Assembly: GCF_007829335.1 (NCBI RefSeq)
Contig: NZ_VIWO01000014.1
Span: forward strand, 1 to 64,000
DNA length: 64,000 nt
Direction of reading: 5' to 3'
Source: Chitinophaga polysaccharea
GTDB taxonomy: Bacteria; Bacteroidota; Bacteroidia; Chitinophagales; Chitinophagaceae
Shown here: one piece after another, positions 54,009-61,623 of the stretch
How the letters are laid out: every line of letters starts with the position of its first letter
Position numbering within the stretch: position 1 is the first letter of the stretch
Made by a program: the position numbers and the translations under genes
The notes under the pieces: model-generated
Databases searched by the model: none
What the model saw: only the letters and a program-made list of their open reading frames with translations
What the model was told of the DNA's origin: nothing

Positions 54009-54047
54009 AAAGCTGGCCCGGACTTGTTTCCTGGTCAGCTTTTTTTA
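54009..54047 (+). terminator. Intrinsic terminator of the lipoprotein gene
   Basis: A 10-bp stem (aaagctggcc / ggtcagcttt, one wobble) and a run of seven to eight T. The nitrilase gene converges from the right. Confidence 0.8.
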
Positions 54048-54092
54048 TGCGCTTTATAATTTGAGCGCCAAAGAATATTGCCAGATGATGGG

Positions 54093-54875
54093 TCAACGAT
54101 AAAGATTTTCTTTAAACCGCTTTGCCAGCAAGCCGGTAGCCAGTGCCGGATCTATGTCGGCCACGGTGATTCCTGCCTGTCCATAGGCGGCGTGCGCAAC
54201 GCAGCTACCATCCGGTGCAATAACAGCACTGGCCGAATCGGGATAGCGGGAGGCATAGTTAACGCTGGCAAAATAAATGGTGTTTTCCAGTGCCCGCATC
54301 ATCATCGCTTTTTCATAATAAGGATTGTCTTTGTGGCCCCATTCCGTAGGTGAGGGCCCGTTAGTATTACTGCCACCAAAATGCGGATGGAATATGACTG
54401 CTGCCCCTTGCCTCGCCGCCCATCTCACCGACTCCGGGTAACGGAATCCTTCGTGACAAATGGTAATACCAAATTTTATCCCTTTTACTTCAAATATGCT
54501 GCGCTCCGTGCCAGGCTCCCATATATTATCTTCTGTAGGATCCAGCTGGTTTTTGGTTTGATAGCCCAGCTTTTCGCCCGTACCTGATATCACCCAGGCG
54601 AGGTTGAGTAAACCTTGTGGCTGATACCAATCCATCGGCATGATAATCGCTACGCCATTTTCTTTAGCAATGGCACACACTTCATCCAGTGCAGCCTGTA
54701 GTTTTTCCGGCGTGCGCTCTTCTGTATTCATGCCGGGATAGCCGGGTAGATAAGATTCCGGGAAACAGATAATATCGGCATTTTGACCGGCGGCTTCTTT
54801 GACGAGTTGCGCTGTCCAATGCAAACCATCGCTGATGGAGGATGGGAAGGGAGGTGCAGCTAAAGCGATTTTCAT
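54093..54875 (-). CDS. Carbon-nitrogen hydrolase (nitrilase superfamily)
   Basis: A 260-aa enzyme with the complete Glu-Lys-Cys triad: E40 (ICFPES), K108 (YQTKNQLDP) and C140 (ITICHEG). The fold motifs and length match the nitrilase/omega-amidase superfamily, which cleaves nitriles or amides through a covalent thioester. The exact branch is not clear from sequence. I use the ATG at 54875 (MKIALAAPP); a longer start at 54998 would add a non-homologous leader. It has no signal peptide. Confidence 0.9.
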   Translation of the reverse strand: MKIALAAPPFPSSISDGLHWTAQLVKEAAGQNADIICFPESYLPGYPGMNTEERTPEKLQAALDEVCAIAKENGVAIIMPMDWYQPQGLLNLAWVISGTGEKLGYQTKNQLDPTEDNIWEPGTERSIFEVKGIKFGITICHEGFRYPESVRWAARQGAAVIFHPHFGGSNTNGPSPTEWGHKDNPYYEKAMMMRALENTIYFASVNYASRYPDSASAVIAPDGSCVAHAAYGQAGITVADIDPALATGLLAKRFKENLYR

Positions 54876-55239
54876 GTGTTGGGTTTGTGCAATAATTTTT
54901 TTTGAGAAAAGTAGTAATAATTCAATTAAGGTAATATATTTGCCAATAAGTGGAAAATGAAAAGTAAAAATGAGAGTGGCACTTTTCATCATCTGCAAAA
55001 AACTGTCGAAAAGTATTGTTATTCCCCTTTGATTGTTAAGAATAGTTTTAGTATTAAAATCCTATACCATGAATTTAAATTTACACCCTGGTTTATGCCC
55101 ACACAATGTCTATTCCTTTCACTTGTATTTGCTACCTGTTTAATGGCCTGACACGCGCACATTTTACTTTTTTGGTTTGATATGTATTTGCCTGGCGAAG
55201 TACGCCATGGTATGGTGTAGATTGTTATAAACGATCCCA
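54876..55239. other. Divergent intergenic region at the left edge of the toxin/immunity island
   Basis: A 364-bp AT-rich stretch between the nitrilase gene and the SUKH gene. I see no ORF with coding character, no consensus promoter and no direct-repeat boundary that would mark an insertion. Confidence 0.35.
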
Positions 55240-55968
55240 TTGAGATATTTTACCCCTATACTAGCAATTTTATTATTTGTCCTGTGTTGTGAAAGCAGTG
55301 CCCAGCTGCATTTACCCAACAGTAACAACCGGTTATTGGATACTGGTTTTTACTACATACACACAGGTTGTAAAATGATGTTGCCGGTACTGATCGTACA
55401 ATATGAGCAACCGGTAGGAGATACGAGATACCAAACTATCCGGCGAAAACATATCGAAACGTTGCCCCCGGTAGTGCAGCATCCGAAGTTGATTACTATA
55501 AAATATCAGAACCCAGTAAATAATATGCAGCCTATTAATGATATTAATGACATTGCCAATTACTTAAGGTCTAATGGCGAGGATTTAGTTCCATGTACTG
55601 AGAAAGAAGTAGCCTTTTTGCAAACTTATTTTAATGTTTCATTCCCGCAAGTATATAAAGAGTTTTTGTTAGTGATGGGAAAAGGCGCTGGTACCTATAT
55701 GCGTGGAACAGATGTATTTTATGGACAATTGTTACCTCTTAGAGATTATGCCAGAGAAACTCTTGAAGAGGCAAAGCTTGATCCCTTGCCTTGTGATGCT
55801 TTTGTTTTCTGGATGCATCAGGGCTATATTTATGCTTACTTTATGACAGACGGCGACGAAAATCCTCCGGTTACTGTATTGTATGAATCTGGGGAGGTCA
55901 TCAAATTTGATAATTTGTTTGATTTTTTTAAAGCTGAGCTGCATCTGGATGGCTTTGTAAAATTATGA
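55240..55968 (+). CDS. SMI1/KNR4 (SUKH) family protein with a secretory leader
   Basis: A 242-aa reading frame from a TTG start. Residues 1-22 look like a signal peptide (ILAILLFVLCCESSAQ). Residues 23-95 are unassigned. From M96 (an ATG at 55525) the rest is a typical SUKH domain: INDIANYLRSN, CTEKEVAFLQTYF, FPQVYKEFLLVMGKGAG and a C-terminal FDNLFDFFKAEL. SUKH proteins are mostly cytoplasmic immunity proteins of polymorphic toxins, normally about 140-150 aa, so the domain alone (55525-55968, 147 aa) would be a normal immunity gene. The in-frame exported leader is unusual and could be a remnant of another gene. No toxin precedes it, but RHS toxin tips begin directly downstream. Confidence 0.72.
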   Translation: MRYFTPILAILLFVLCCESSAQLHLPNSNNRLLDTGFYYIHTGCKMMLPVLIVQYEQPVGDTRYQTIRRKHIETLPPVVQHPKLITIKYQNPVNNMQPINDINDIANYLRSNGEDLVPCTEKEVAFLQTYFNVSFPQVYKEFLLVMGKGAGTYMRGTDVFYGQLLPLRDYARETLEEAKLDPLPCDAFVFWMHQGYIYAYFMTDGDENPPVTVLYESGEVIKFDNLFDFFKAELHLDGFVKL

Positions 55969-56037
55969 GTACGATAAAGCAGATCATATGCTATGACGTA
56001 TTTCGTTGCAAGAAGTAAGTGATGTCAGGTACAATTG

Positions 56038-57033
56038 ATGTTTGGAGGTAGGGGGTATAGGTTTGGATTTAATGGAAAGGAGAATGATAATGAGGTGAAG
56101 GGAGAGGGAAATCAGCAGGATTATGGAATGAGGGTGTATGAACCGAGGATTGAGAAGTTTTTGAGTGTAGACCCTTTAACACGTAAGTGTCCAGAGTTAA
56201 CGCCGTACCAGTTCTCTTCTAATAGCCCGATATTAAATGTCGATTTGGATGGAGAAGAAAGTATTCCTCATTTTATAGCCAAAGGAATAAGAGGCACATT
56301 TACAATTTCAACGTTTGGAAGTGTTTCGTTTGGAAGTGTTCAATCTATGGCAAAAGGTATGGGATGTGATAAAAATGGCAATGTTGCACTTTTTTATTCA
56401 AGAACTGCAGGTCCCAGTGTTTCCACAAATCTTGGGTATGATTTAGGTATTAAGGTTGCCTTTTTACCTGGTATTAAGGATTTAACAGGTATAACGGGGA
56501 TGGGCACTTCGTTTGGAATTTCGGGTGGTATTCCGCAAACGCATTTGTCTGTTGGAGGATCATTAGAGTATAATTCAGATGAGAATTTAGTTGGTTTGGG
56601 CATGCAAATAAGTGGCGGTCATGGTCTTGCACCTGTATCTTGGTCAATGGAGAGTTCCAATACAACTGCGGTTCTTTTCTCTGAGAAAGAGTATAGACGT
56701 TTTTCCTCATTTGCGGATAATTCTAATAAACGTAGTATGGATAGAATTATGGAATGGAATGATAATGACGAAAACAGAGATGCATACAACTCTCCTTATG
56801 GGGTTTGGACAATAGGATTCTCTACAATGTCATTGCAGCCAGTAAAAGGGCAGAAAGGAGTTTTTGAAGCTGTGATTAGCACACAATATAATTACATGTC
56901 AACAGGAGGTCATCGCGATGGGGTTCAGCAGAAAGATCAAGTAGTGACAACGGAAGATAGATCCGGAGTTTTCTTTACGAAGCTAGATGATGAAAACTAT
57001 AGATCAGTAGATTATAAACTAGCTAAAGAATAA
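56038..57033 (+). CDS. Orphan RHS-core tip with C-terminal toxin-like domain
   Basis: A 331-aa protein that begins inside the RHS-repeat-associated core: YRFGFNGKENDNEVKGEG, QQDYGMRVYEPRIEKFLSVD, PLT and PYQFSSNSPILNVDLDGEE fill residues 6-75. In full-length RHS proteins this core lies near the end of a protein of a thousand or more residues; here the rest is missing, so this is a displaced tip. The following 255 residues are a variable C-terminal domain rich in Gly/Ser/Thr, with no catalytic motif I recognise. There is no signal peptide. A lipoprotein gene follows after 4 bp and is the immunity candidate. It may be a silent cassette that is expressed only after recombination onto a full RHS gene. 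Confidence 0.75.
   Translation: MFGGRGYRFGFNGKENDNEVKGEGNQQDYGMRVYEPRIEKFLSVDPLTRKCPELTPYQFSSNSPILNVDLDGEESIPHFIAKGIRGTFTISTFGSVSFGSVQSMAKGMGCDKNGNVALFYSRTAGPSVSTNLGYDLGIKVAFLPGIKDLTGITGMGTSFGISGGIPQTHLSVGGSLEYNSDENLVGLGMQISGGHGLAPVSWSMESSNTTAVLFSEKEYRRFSSFADNSNKRSMDRIMEWNDNDENRDAYNSPYGVWTIGFSTMSLQPVKGQKGVFEAVISTQYNYMSTGGHRDGVQQKDQVVTTEDRSGVFFTKLDDENYRSVDYKLAKE
56056..56091 (+). repeat. RHS tag repeat, copy 1
   Basis: A 36-bp sequence that encodes the YRFGFNGKENDN core start. It matches 34 of 36 bases with a second copy at 58672-58707. Two such copies in front of different C-terminal domains are a natural substrate for homologous recombination. Confidence 0.75.
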
Positions 57034-57037
57034 GAAA

Positions 57038-57562
57038 ATGTTAAGGTTACGTATTATCGCTGTTTTATTATTTTGCCTTACTTTTTACAGTTGTTTTACT
57101 GTACATGATAAGGGTGATGCTAAAGGAAAGGCAATGGACTTGTTTAATAAGAACAAGTCAGATTTTTATGCAATTGGTAATATTTGCGAATCCTTTATGT
57201 CTAAGTATCCTAAAGATACTTTTGAACTAATATATGCATATAATTCAAGAGGTTTAGGAGTATTACATCGGATGGAGAGTGGGTTGCTGGATGCTGATGG
57301 GAAAGGTATATTCAGTAATAATAACTTAGGAACTTCTTATGATGAGATAAAGCAAATTTGTGATCGAAATTATATTCTGTCAATAGAAATTAAGCAAGGG
57401 AGAGCAGACATCAGATTGAATGGCTTACAAGCAAGAGGTTATGAAATGTTCATCGTATATACCAAATCCAAATATCGTGAATCGTCTCCTGAGAAAAATG
57501 ACAAGGATTGGTGTGATATCCTAGTTCCGGATTATTTTGTGTCAGGTCATTATATTGAATGA
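57038..57562 (+). CDS. Lipoprotein, candidate immunity protein
   Basis: A 174-aa protein with a lipoprotein signal ending FYSC. The mature N-terminus reads GKAMDLFNKNKSDF and resembles GKAKEIFNNNKERF of the lipoprotein encoded at 61042, so the two may be distant paralogues. It starts 4 bp after the RHS tip and is probably co-transcribed. A periplasm-facing immunity lipoprotein would fit a toxin that acts in the periplasm or on the membrane. This role is inferred only from position and pattern. Confidence 0.68.
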   Translation: MLRLRIIAVLLFCLTFYSCFTVHDKGDAKGKAMDLFNKNKSDFYAIGNICESFMSKYPKDTFELIYAYNSRGLGVLHRMESGLLDADGKGIFSNNNLGTSYDEIKQICDRNYILSIEIKQGRADIRLNGLQARGYEMFIVYTKSKYRESSPEKNDKDWCDILVPDYFVSGHYIE

Positions 57563-57579
57563 TATGCTTTGATGAAGAT

Positions 57580-57608
57580 AATACACCTGGCCGCCTACCG
57601 GGTGTATT
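57580..57608 (+). terminator. Hairpin after the first toxin/immunity pair
   Basis: An 11-bp stem (aatacacctgg / ccgggtgtatt, with one wobble) and a 7-nt loop. Only a weak T-run follows. It separates two modules of the island. Confidence 0.55.
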
Positions 57609-57617
57609 ACTTTAGTA

Positions 57618-58037
57618 TTGCTTGTAGTTTTTACTCAGCGCATAGGGGAAGTGAGAGATGATCCCCAAGTGGATGATAAATATAAAATGGTAGGTAGTAA
57701 GATAGTAGATGGTTTGTTTGTATCAAAATATGGGGGAATGACCGGAACTTATGATATTGTTGTAACTATGGAAGGATATCTTAAATTAGGGACAGGACAT
57801 TATTATCTATCTAATTCAGCTCCTGAAGTAATGTTAGCGGGAACAATCGAAATGTACAAAGGAAAGGTCAAAGACATAACAAACCTTTCTGGGCACTATC
57901 TTCCAAATGCTGAACAAACTAAAAACTACATTAGGATTTTGAATGATTTAGGAGCTCGTCTATCAGGCGCAACATTGAGTATTTATAAAGTAGAAGGAAA
58001 TAAAAAGGTGCTTGAAAGTAGAGAAAAAATTGATTAA
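57618..58037 (+). CDS. Toxin C-terminal fragment (polymorphic-toxin tail)
   Basis: A 139-aa frame that starts at a TTG without a plausible N-terminus. The C-terminal half (GTGHYYLSNSAPEVMLAGTI and ITNLSGHYLPNAEQTKNYI) resembles a tail I associate with Bacteroidota polymorphic toxins, where an 'SGHY.P' block is conserved; this is from memory and not checked. There is no RHS core and no leader, so it is probably a truncated cassette or pseudogene that may not be translated by itself. A 187-aa candidate immunity gene follows after 1 bp. Confidence 0.55.
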   Translation: MLVVFTQRIGEVRDDPQVDDKYKMVGSKIVDGLFVSKYGGMTGTYDIVVTMEGYLKLGTGHYYLSNSAPEVMLAGTIEMYKGKVKDITNLSGHYLPNAEQTKNYIRILNDLGARLSGATLSIYKVEGNKKVLESREKID

Positions 58038-58038
58038 C

Positions 58039-58602
58039 ATGAATAAGGATGTCATGAAAGAATTATCAGATTATCTTTCGATTCATGCCCCAGATGAATC
58101 AAGTTGTTTCCCTATTGATAGGTATTATTTACAGCCATTTGTTCACCGCATTCTTGAATTTGATAAGAGAGGTTTTTTGTTGTACAATTTCGAAGATAAG
58201 CATATTACATATGTTCATTTTTTGATGCTCTGTCTGCATGAACTTTGGGAAAGAATTGATGTTGATGATATTATTTATATTGTTGAACAGTTGCAGGATC
58301 CATTTTCTTTGTTTGCGATTATAATGTTTATGCATAGGTATTTGGAGATTGATATCTTATTCCTTGTTTTTTATAAGTTGAGGGGTATCTCCTCGAATAA
58401 AAAGAAGGAGGTAAAAACCATTCTATTAAATTTATGGCCCAATTTAATTAGACCAGAAGACAATATGTATTGGAATGATGAAGATATTTTGGGGATTAGA
58501 ATAGATGACTGGAGATATATTAAGCAAAAACTATTGCTTGATCCACGCCTTTGCCCTGCAATGGATTTTAAAGAATTATCAACTTTCATAGAAAATATTT
58601 GA
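58039..58602 (+). CDS. Hypothetical protein, candidate immunity protein
   Basis: A 187-aa protein, mostly helical, with no signal peptide or membrane segment, rich in Leu, Ile, Asp and Lys (HFLMLCLHELWERIDVDDII). I do not recognise a family. The ATG lies one base after the stop of the toxin fragment, the spacing expected for a toxin/immunity pair, so an immunity role is a positional inference. The ATG is preferred to a TTG at 58012, which overlaps the upstream gene. Confidence 0.65.
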   Translation: MNKDVMKELSDYLSIHAPDESSCFPIDRYYLQPFVHRILEFDKRGFLLYNFEDKHITYVHFLMLCLHELWERIDVDDIIYIVEQLQDPFSLFAIIMFMHRYLEIDILFLVFYKLRGISSNKKKEVKTILLNLWPNLIRPEDNMYWNDEDILGIRIDDWRYIKQKLLLDPRLCPAMDFKELSTFIENI

Positions 58603-58662
58603 TAGAACTGTATTAGATATACGTTTGCATGTAGGTATATAGGAAGCAATCTCGCTACGAGA

Positions 58663-59248
58663 GTGGGCTGCTATAGATTTGGATTTAATGGAAAGGGGAA
58701 TGATAATCATCATTTTCAGCTCACTCATTCAGGAGGAGCAAAGTATGATCCTGGTAAATGGAATTTGAATAATACGTTAATAAAAATGAGAAACAAATGG
58801 GATGACAATACTTATGCAAATGAGTTTCATTTTGGTGCAAATGGAAACCCTGCTTTTCGTGATTTCATGGGAATTAATTTGGGGGATCAACCGGACTTTG
58901 ATAAGAAAAGCTTTGGTAGAAACGAAAATCGTCAGATGAGATTAGCAATTGAATATACTATAGGAGCAATGCGGTATCTAGGTGCCAATGGCAAATTCGG
59001 TGAAGACAAAATCTGGTGGTGGAATAGGTTGGCAAGGTGCGGATATAAATACTAATGCGAATTGGAAGTCTTGGTTATATTTCCATTCTGAACATAAGAA
59101 ATTTGCTTTTAAAGGATGGTCAAATCTACATTTATTAGATAACTCCCAATTTGAAACCACTGGTGTTCATAAGGGTGGATTTGGAACAACAATATTTTAT
59201 AAATCAACTCAAGCAGCTTTAGAAAAGGATAAAAAAGGAGGATTATGA
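58663..59248 (+). pseudogene. Frameshifted RHS-tag toxin module
   Basis: It starts at a GTG with CYRFGFNGKGNDN, the RHS core tag, and then jumps straight into an unrelated C-terminal domain (HHFQLTHSGGAKYDPGKWN), so most of the RHS core is missing. The first frame stops at 59055 after an unnatural tail (IWWWNRLARCGYKY). In the +1 frame, good coding sequence (SGGGIGWQGADINTNANWKS) continues from about 59010 to a stop at 59248 that overlaps the next start codon. Reading one base less in the AAAA run near 59008-59011 would join the two. So the module is broken, unless this is a sequencing error or a programmed shift. No catalytic motif is recognised. Confidence 0.6.
58672..58707 (+). repeat. RHS tag repeat, copy 2
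   Basis: 34 of 36 bases match copy 1 at 56056-56091. The sequence just after it diverges completely, so the tag marks the junction between a shared handle and a variable domain. Confidence 0.75.
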
Positions 59249-59907
59249 TGTTTTTCAAAAAGGAATTTGTAGCTACATTTTTATGTATAATTGTTAGCGG
59301 AAGTTTATGGTCCCAGACTTCCAAAAGTAAATTTTTCATTGAGAAAGTAGATTCTTTTGAAACTATCCAGACTCACATATCAAAAGTCTTGAAGGAAGAG
59401 AATACTATTTTATTTTTTGAAGAGAATACTCATTGGGGTAAGATAGGTTTTTATTGTGAATCAGAAATCGGTACAATAAGAGATGTGGGACACCCCATTT
59501 TGTTGAATAATTTGGAGAAACTTTCCGAAAGCTCCCCGATAATAATTTTTAATGAGAGACCCGTTGCCCTTTCTTATTCAATTCATGATATGTCAAATCT
59601 TTTACCTTCATCGGTGAATCTATTTTACTTTAAGAAAAACAGATTTATCATGATTGATTTAAACCTTGTTTCGCTTATTGGAACTTCGGGATGGGGTTAT
59701 ATTTTATTAAGGATTAATGAAAAAAATGGAATCATAAATGATTATTATTTTGAATCTCAAGAAAGATTAAGGATTGATGATATTGGAGATTTTAATGGAG
59801 ATGGTAATCTCGATTATATTCTTAGATATAAAACTGTTGATTCGCAAAAACATATTATATATCAAAAGAATGTATATAGTATCTACGATCATAAGAAACT
59901 AAAATAG
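59245..59907 (+). CDS. Secreted hypothetical protein, candidate immunity protein
   Basis: A 220-aa protein with a signal peptide (about 1-23, SLWSQ). Near the C-terminus it has DDIGDFNGDGNLDYILRY, an FG-GAP/EF-like calcium-binding loop. The start overlaps the stop of the preceding frameshifted toxin frame (ATGA), a sign of translational coupling, and a strong aaggagg ribosome-binding site stands just upstream, which is rare in this window. This supports that the +1 frame of the toxin gene was the real one. Role as immunity protein is inferred from position. Confidence 0.68.
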   Translation: MMFFKKEFVATFLCIIVSGSLWSQTSKSKFFIEKVDSFETIQTHISKVLKEENTILFFEENTHWGKIGFYCESEIGTIRDVGHPILLNNLEKLSESSPIIIFNERPVALSYSIHDMSNLLPSSVNLFYFKKNRFIMIDLNLVSLIGTSGWGYILLRINEKNGIINDYYFESQERLRIDDIGDFNGDGNLDYILRYKTVDSQKHIIYQKNVYSIYDHKKLK

Positions 59908-60154
59908 ACTTTTGAAGTGGTATTTATAAGTAGTTGACACGACTAATATATAGGTAGAACAAAGATAGGCTTCGAAATGTGCAAATATCCCAAATGCAAC
60001 ACAATTTTATTGAATCCGCTTGGACACGTGAAATCGTTGTAGTAGAAAAATGGAAGTATTAAAAAAACAATTGTGAGACACACTGACATAATAATTTGAC
60101 ACACTTTAATAAAACATCCATTATTAAGACAAATGCCAAACAATACCCTATACC

Positions 60155-60936
60155 ATGAAATCATTTTTTAGTATCATTTTTTTTCTATTCATTGGTACAT
60201 TTTGTTACGCCCAACAAGTTTACCAGATCAAAGCAGGCAGCGTACGTATATATAACATCTGTGACAAGGCTGAATTGATTCTTGAAAACAGAACACAAAA
60301 TATAAATTGCTTAATGAGAACCCCAGTTTTCAGACAGCGGCAGCGAGAAACGCAGAAAAGAAATAAACATTGGGAACAAGTTAATCCGATAGTAAAAAGG
60401 AACAACTATGTATAAGGGTACAAATAAAGGAGCTATTGCTGTCGCAATATTTTTCTTTACAATAACAGGCATAATGTTGTTGACTAATGGTGGTAGAGAA
60501 AGGGCATTTCAGAAAAATGCGCGAATGTCTGTGGGGACGATTACAGACTATTATATTGAAGCTAAGGGTAGTGGCGTCATTTTTAACTATACTTATACGG
60601 TTGATACAATGCTCTATCATGGAGAGGGATACCTATGTTTTAGGGTGCCACCAAAAAATGCACGTTTTTTTTTAAATCATCAATTTCCTCTATTATACTC
60701 CAAGGTAAGTCCCGAAATAGCACGGTTGTTAGTATTTCCAGATGATTTTATAAAAAATGGAGTTGAGTTTCCAGATAGTTTGAAATGGATACTGAACTAT
60801 AAATGGTGATACGTTGTCTATTGCTGTGCGCAGCATGTTTGCTTGGTAAAATCCCACAGTGTACTTATGTATAATCCCACAGAAAATACCTGGCTTTTTA
60901 TTTAATAAAGGCAACGGTAGGACAGAGTTTCGGTAA
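60155..60936 (+). pseudogene. Leader-bearing gene split by an inserted toxin-tail/immunity segment
   Basis: It starts with a signal peptide (MKSFFSIIFFLFIGTFCYAQ) and continues QVYQIKAGSVRIYNICDKAE and LILENRTQN up to about 60304. From 60886 the sequence IPGFLFNKGNGRTEFR follows and stops at 60936. Joining 60155-60304 to 60889-60936 keeps one frame, and the combined sequence resembles leader proteins I recall from Chitinophaga. The roughly 585 bp between the parts hold a short foreign tail and the gene at 60408. Imperfect 10-bp direct repeats (ACACAAAATA at 60293-60302, ACAGAAAATA at 60879-60888) border the insert. As it stands, the frame runs to 60415 and encodes an 86-aa protein with a meaningless end. 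The 3' end also looks truncated. Confidence 0.5.
60408..60809 (+). CDS. Hypothetical membrane protein inside the insert, candidate immunity protein
   Basis: A 133-aa protein with one N-terminal membrane helix (AIAVAIFFFTITGIMLL) and a beta-rich body (VGTITDYYIEAKGSGVIFNY and YTVDTMLYHGEGY) similar in pattern to DUF3592-type proteins. Just upstream, in another frame, a short stretch encodes NENPSFQTAAARNAEKK before a stop at 60366, which may be the end of a toxin. The pair would then be a cassette tail with its immunity gene. The family assignment is uncertain. Confidence 0.6.
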   Translation: MYKGTNKGAIAVAIFFFTITGIMLLTNGGRERAFQKNARMSVGTITDYYIEAKGSGVIFNYTYTVDTMLYHGEGYLCFRVPPKNARFFLNHQFPLLYSKVSPEIARLLVFPDDFIKNGVEFPDSLKWILNYKW

Positions 60937-61041
60937 CTGAGGTTATGGATATTAAAATGTAGCAGGTGGATAAAGCAGTTTTAAGACCGGTTCATTAAAA
61001 GTAAGGTAATAAAAATAATAAATATAAAGAAATATGGAACT

Positions 61042-61503
61042 ATGAGATTTGTAAATGTGATTAATTGTTTTGCTCTTTCTTTATGTTTATTTATGTCGTG
61101 TGAACAACATGGAAAAGCAAAAGAGATATTTAATAACAATAAAGAACGATTTGCAAAAGCCGCTCGCCTTAAGGGTTTTCTCATTAAAAGCGTTCCATCA
61201 TGTTATTCATTTAGATTTACGTATACCGGTAAATCATTTTGGCAATTATGCGATTCAGTTAAGCCGAATCCAAGTCTTCCTATAGCATATCTTAGTACCA
61301 GCGACGCGGACTTTTTGCAAGACTTTATGTACGACTGTGATTTAAGATATATAAAATATAATCAGAATTCAGTCCAGTTCATTTTTAAATCCTATTGTCC
61401 GGATAACATAGTAAAAACAGATACCAACTTTAGCGATTTTAAATCCTTCGAGGTAGACAGCTTGTTTTACCTTATTCCCAATAATGAAAAAAGGCCAGAA
61501 TAA
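61042..61503 (+). CDS. Lipoprotein, candidate orphan immunity protein
   Basis: A 153-aa protein with a lipoprotein signal ending LFMSC (C20). The mature start HGKAKEIFNNNKERF resembles that of the lipoprotein at 57038 (GKAMDLFNKNKSDF), which suggests the same family. No toxin fragment directly precedes it, so it would be an orphan immunity gene at the right edge of the island. The rest of the protein shows no known motif. Confidence 0.65.
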   Translation: MRFVNVINCFALSLCLFMSCEQHGKAKEIFNNNKERFAKAARLKGFLIKSVPSCYSFRFTYTGKSFWQLCDSVKPNPSLPIAYLSTSDADFLQDFMYDCDLRYIKYNQNSVQFIFKSYCPDNIVKTDTNFSDFKSFEVDSLFYLIPNNEKRPE

Positions 61504-61565
61504 TAGGGCATCGACGGAAGAAGCCTAGTCGGGTTTTACAGCACATATATTAAGATATTGAATGG

Positions 61566-61613
61566 AAATGGCATCAGCATTTCATTATCCATGAAACACT
61601 GATGCCATTTTTA
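61566..61613. terminator. Bidirectional terminator at the right edge of the island
   Basis: A 12-bp perfect stem (aaatggcatcag / ctgatgccattt) extended inwards by an imperfect 8-bp stretch, followed by a T-run. It lies between a plus-strand gene and the end of a minus-strand gene and can serve both. Confidence 0.75.
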
Positions 61614-61623
61614 TAAATAACCC

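Noticed and set aside
54957-55151. Short frame between the nitrilase and SUKH genes
   Set aside because: It has no coding character, no start signal and no recognisable sequence. It was left as intergenic.
55240-61503. Insertion sequence or prophage as the origin of the AT-rich island
   Set aside because: No transposase, integrase, phage structural gene or long terminal repeats are visible. RHS tags and short direct repeats suggest homologous or short-repeat recombination.
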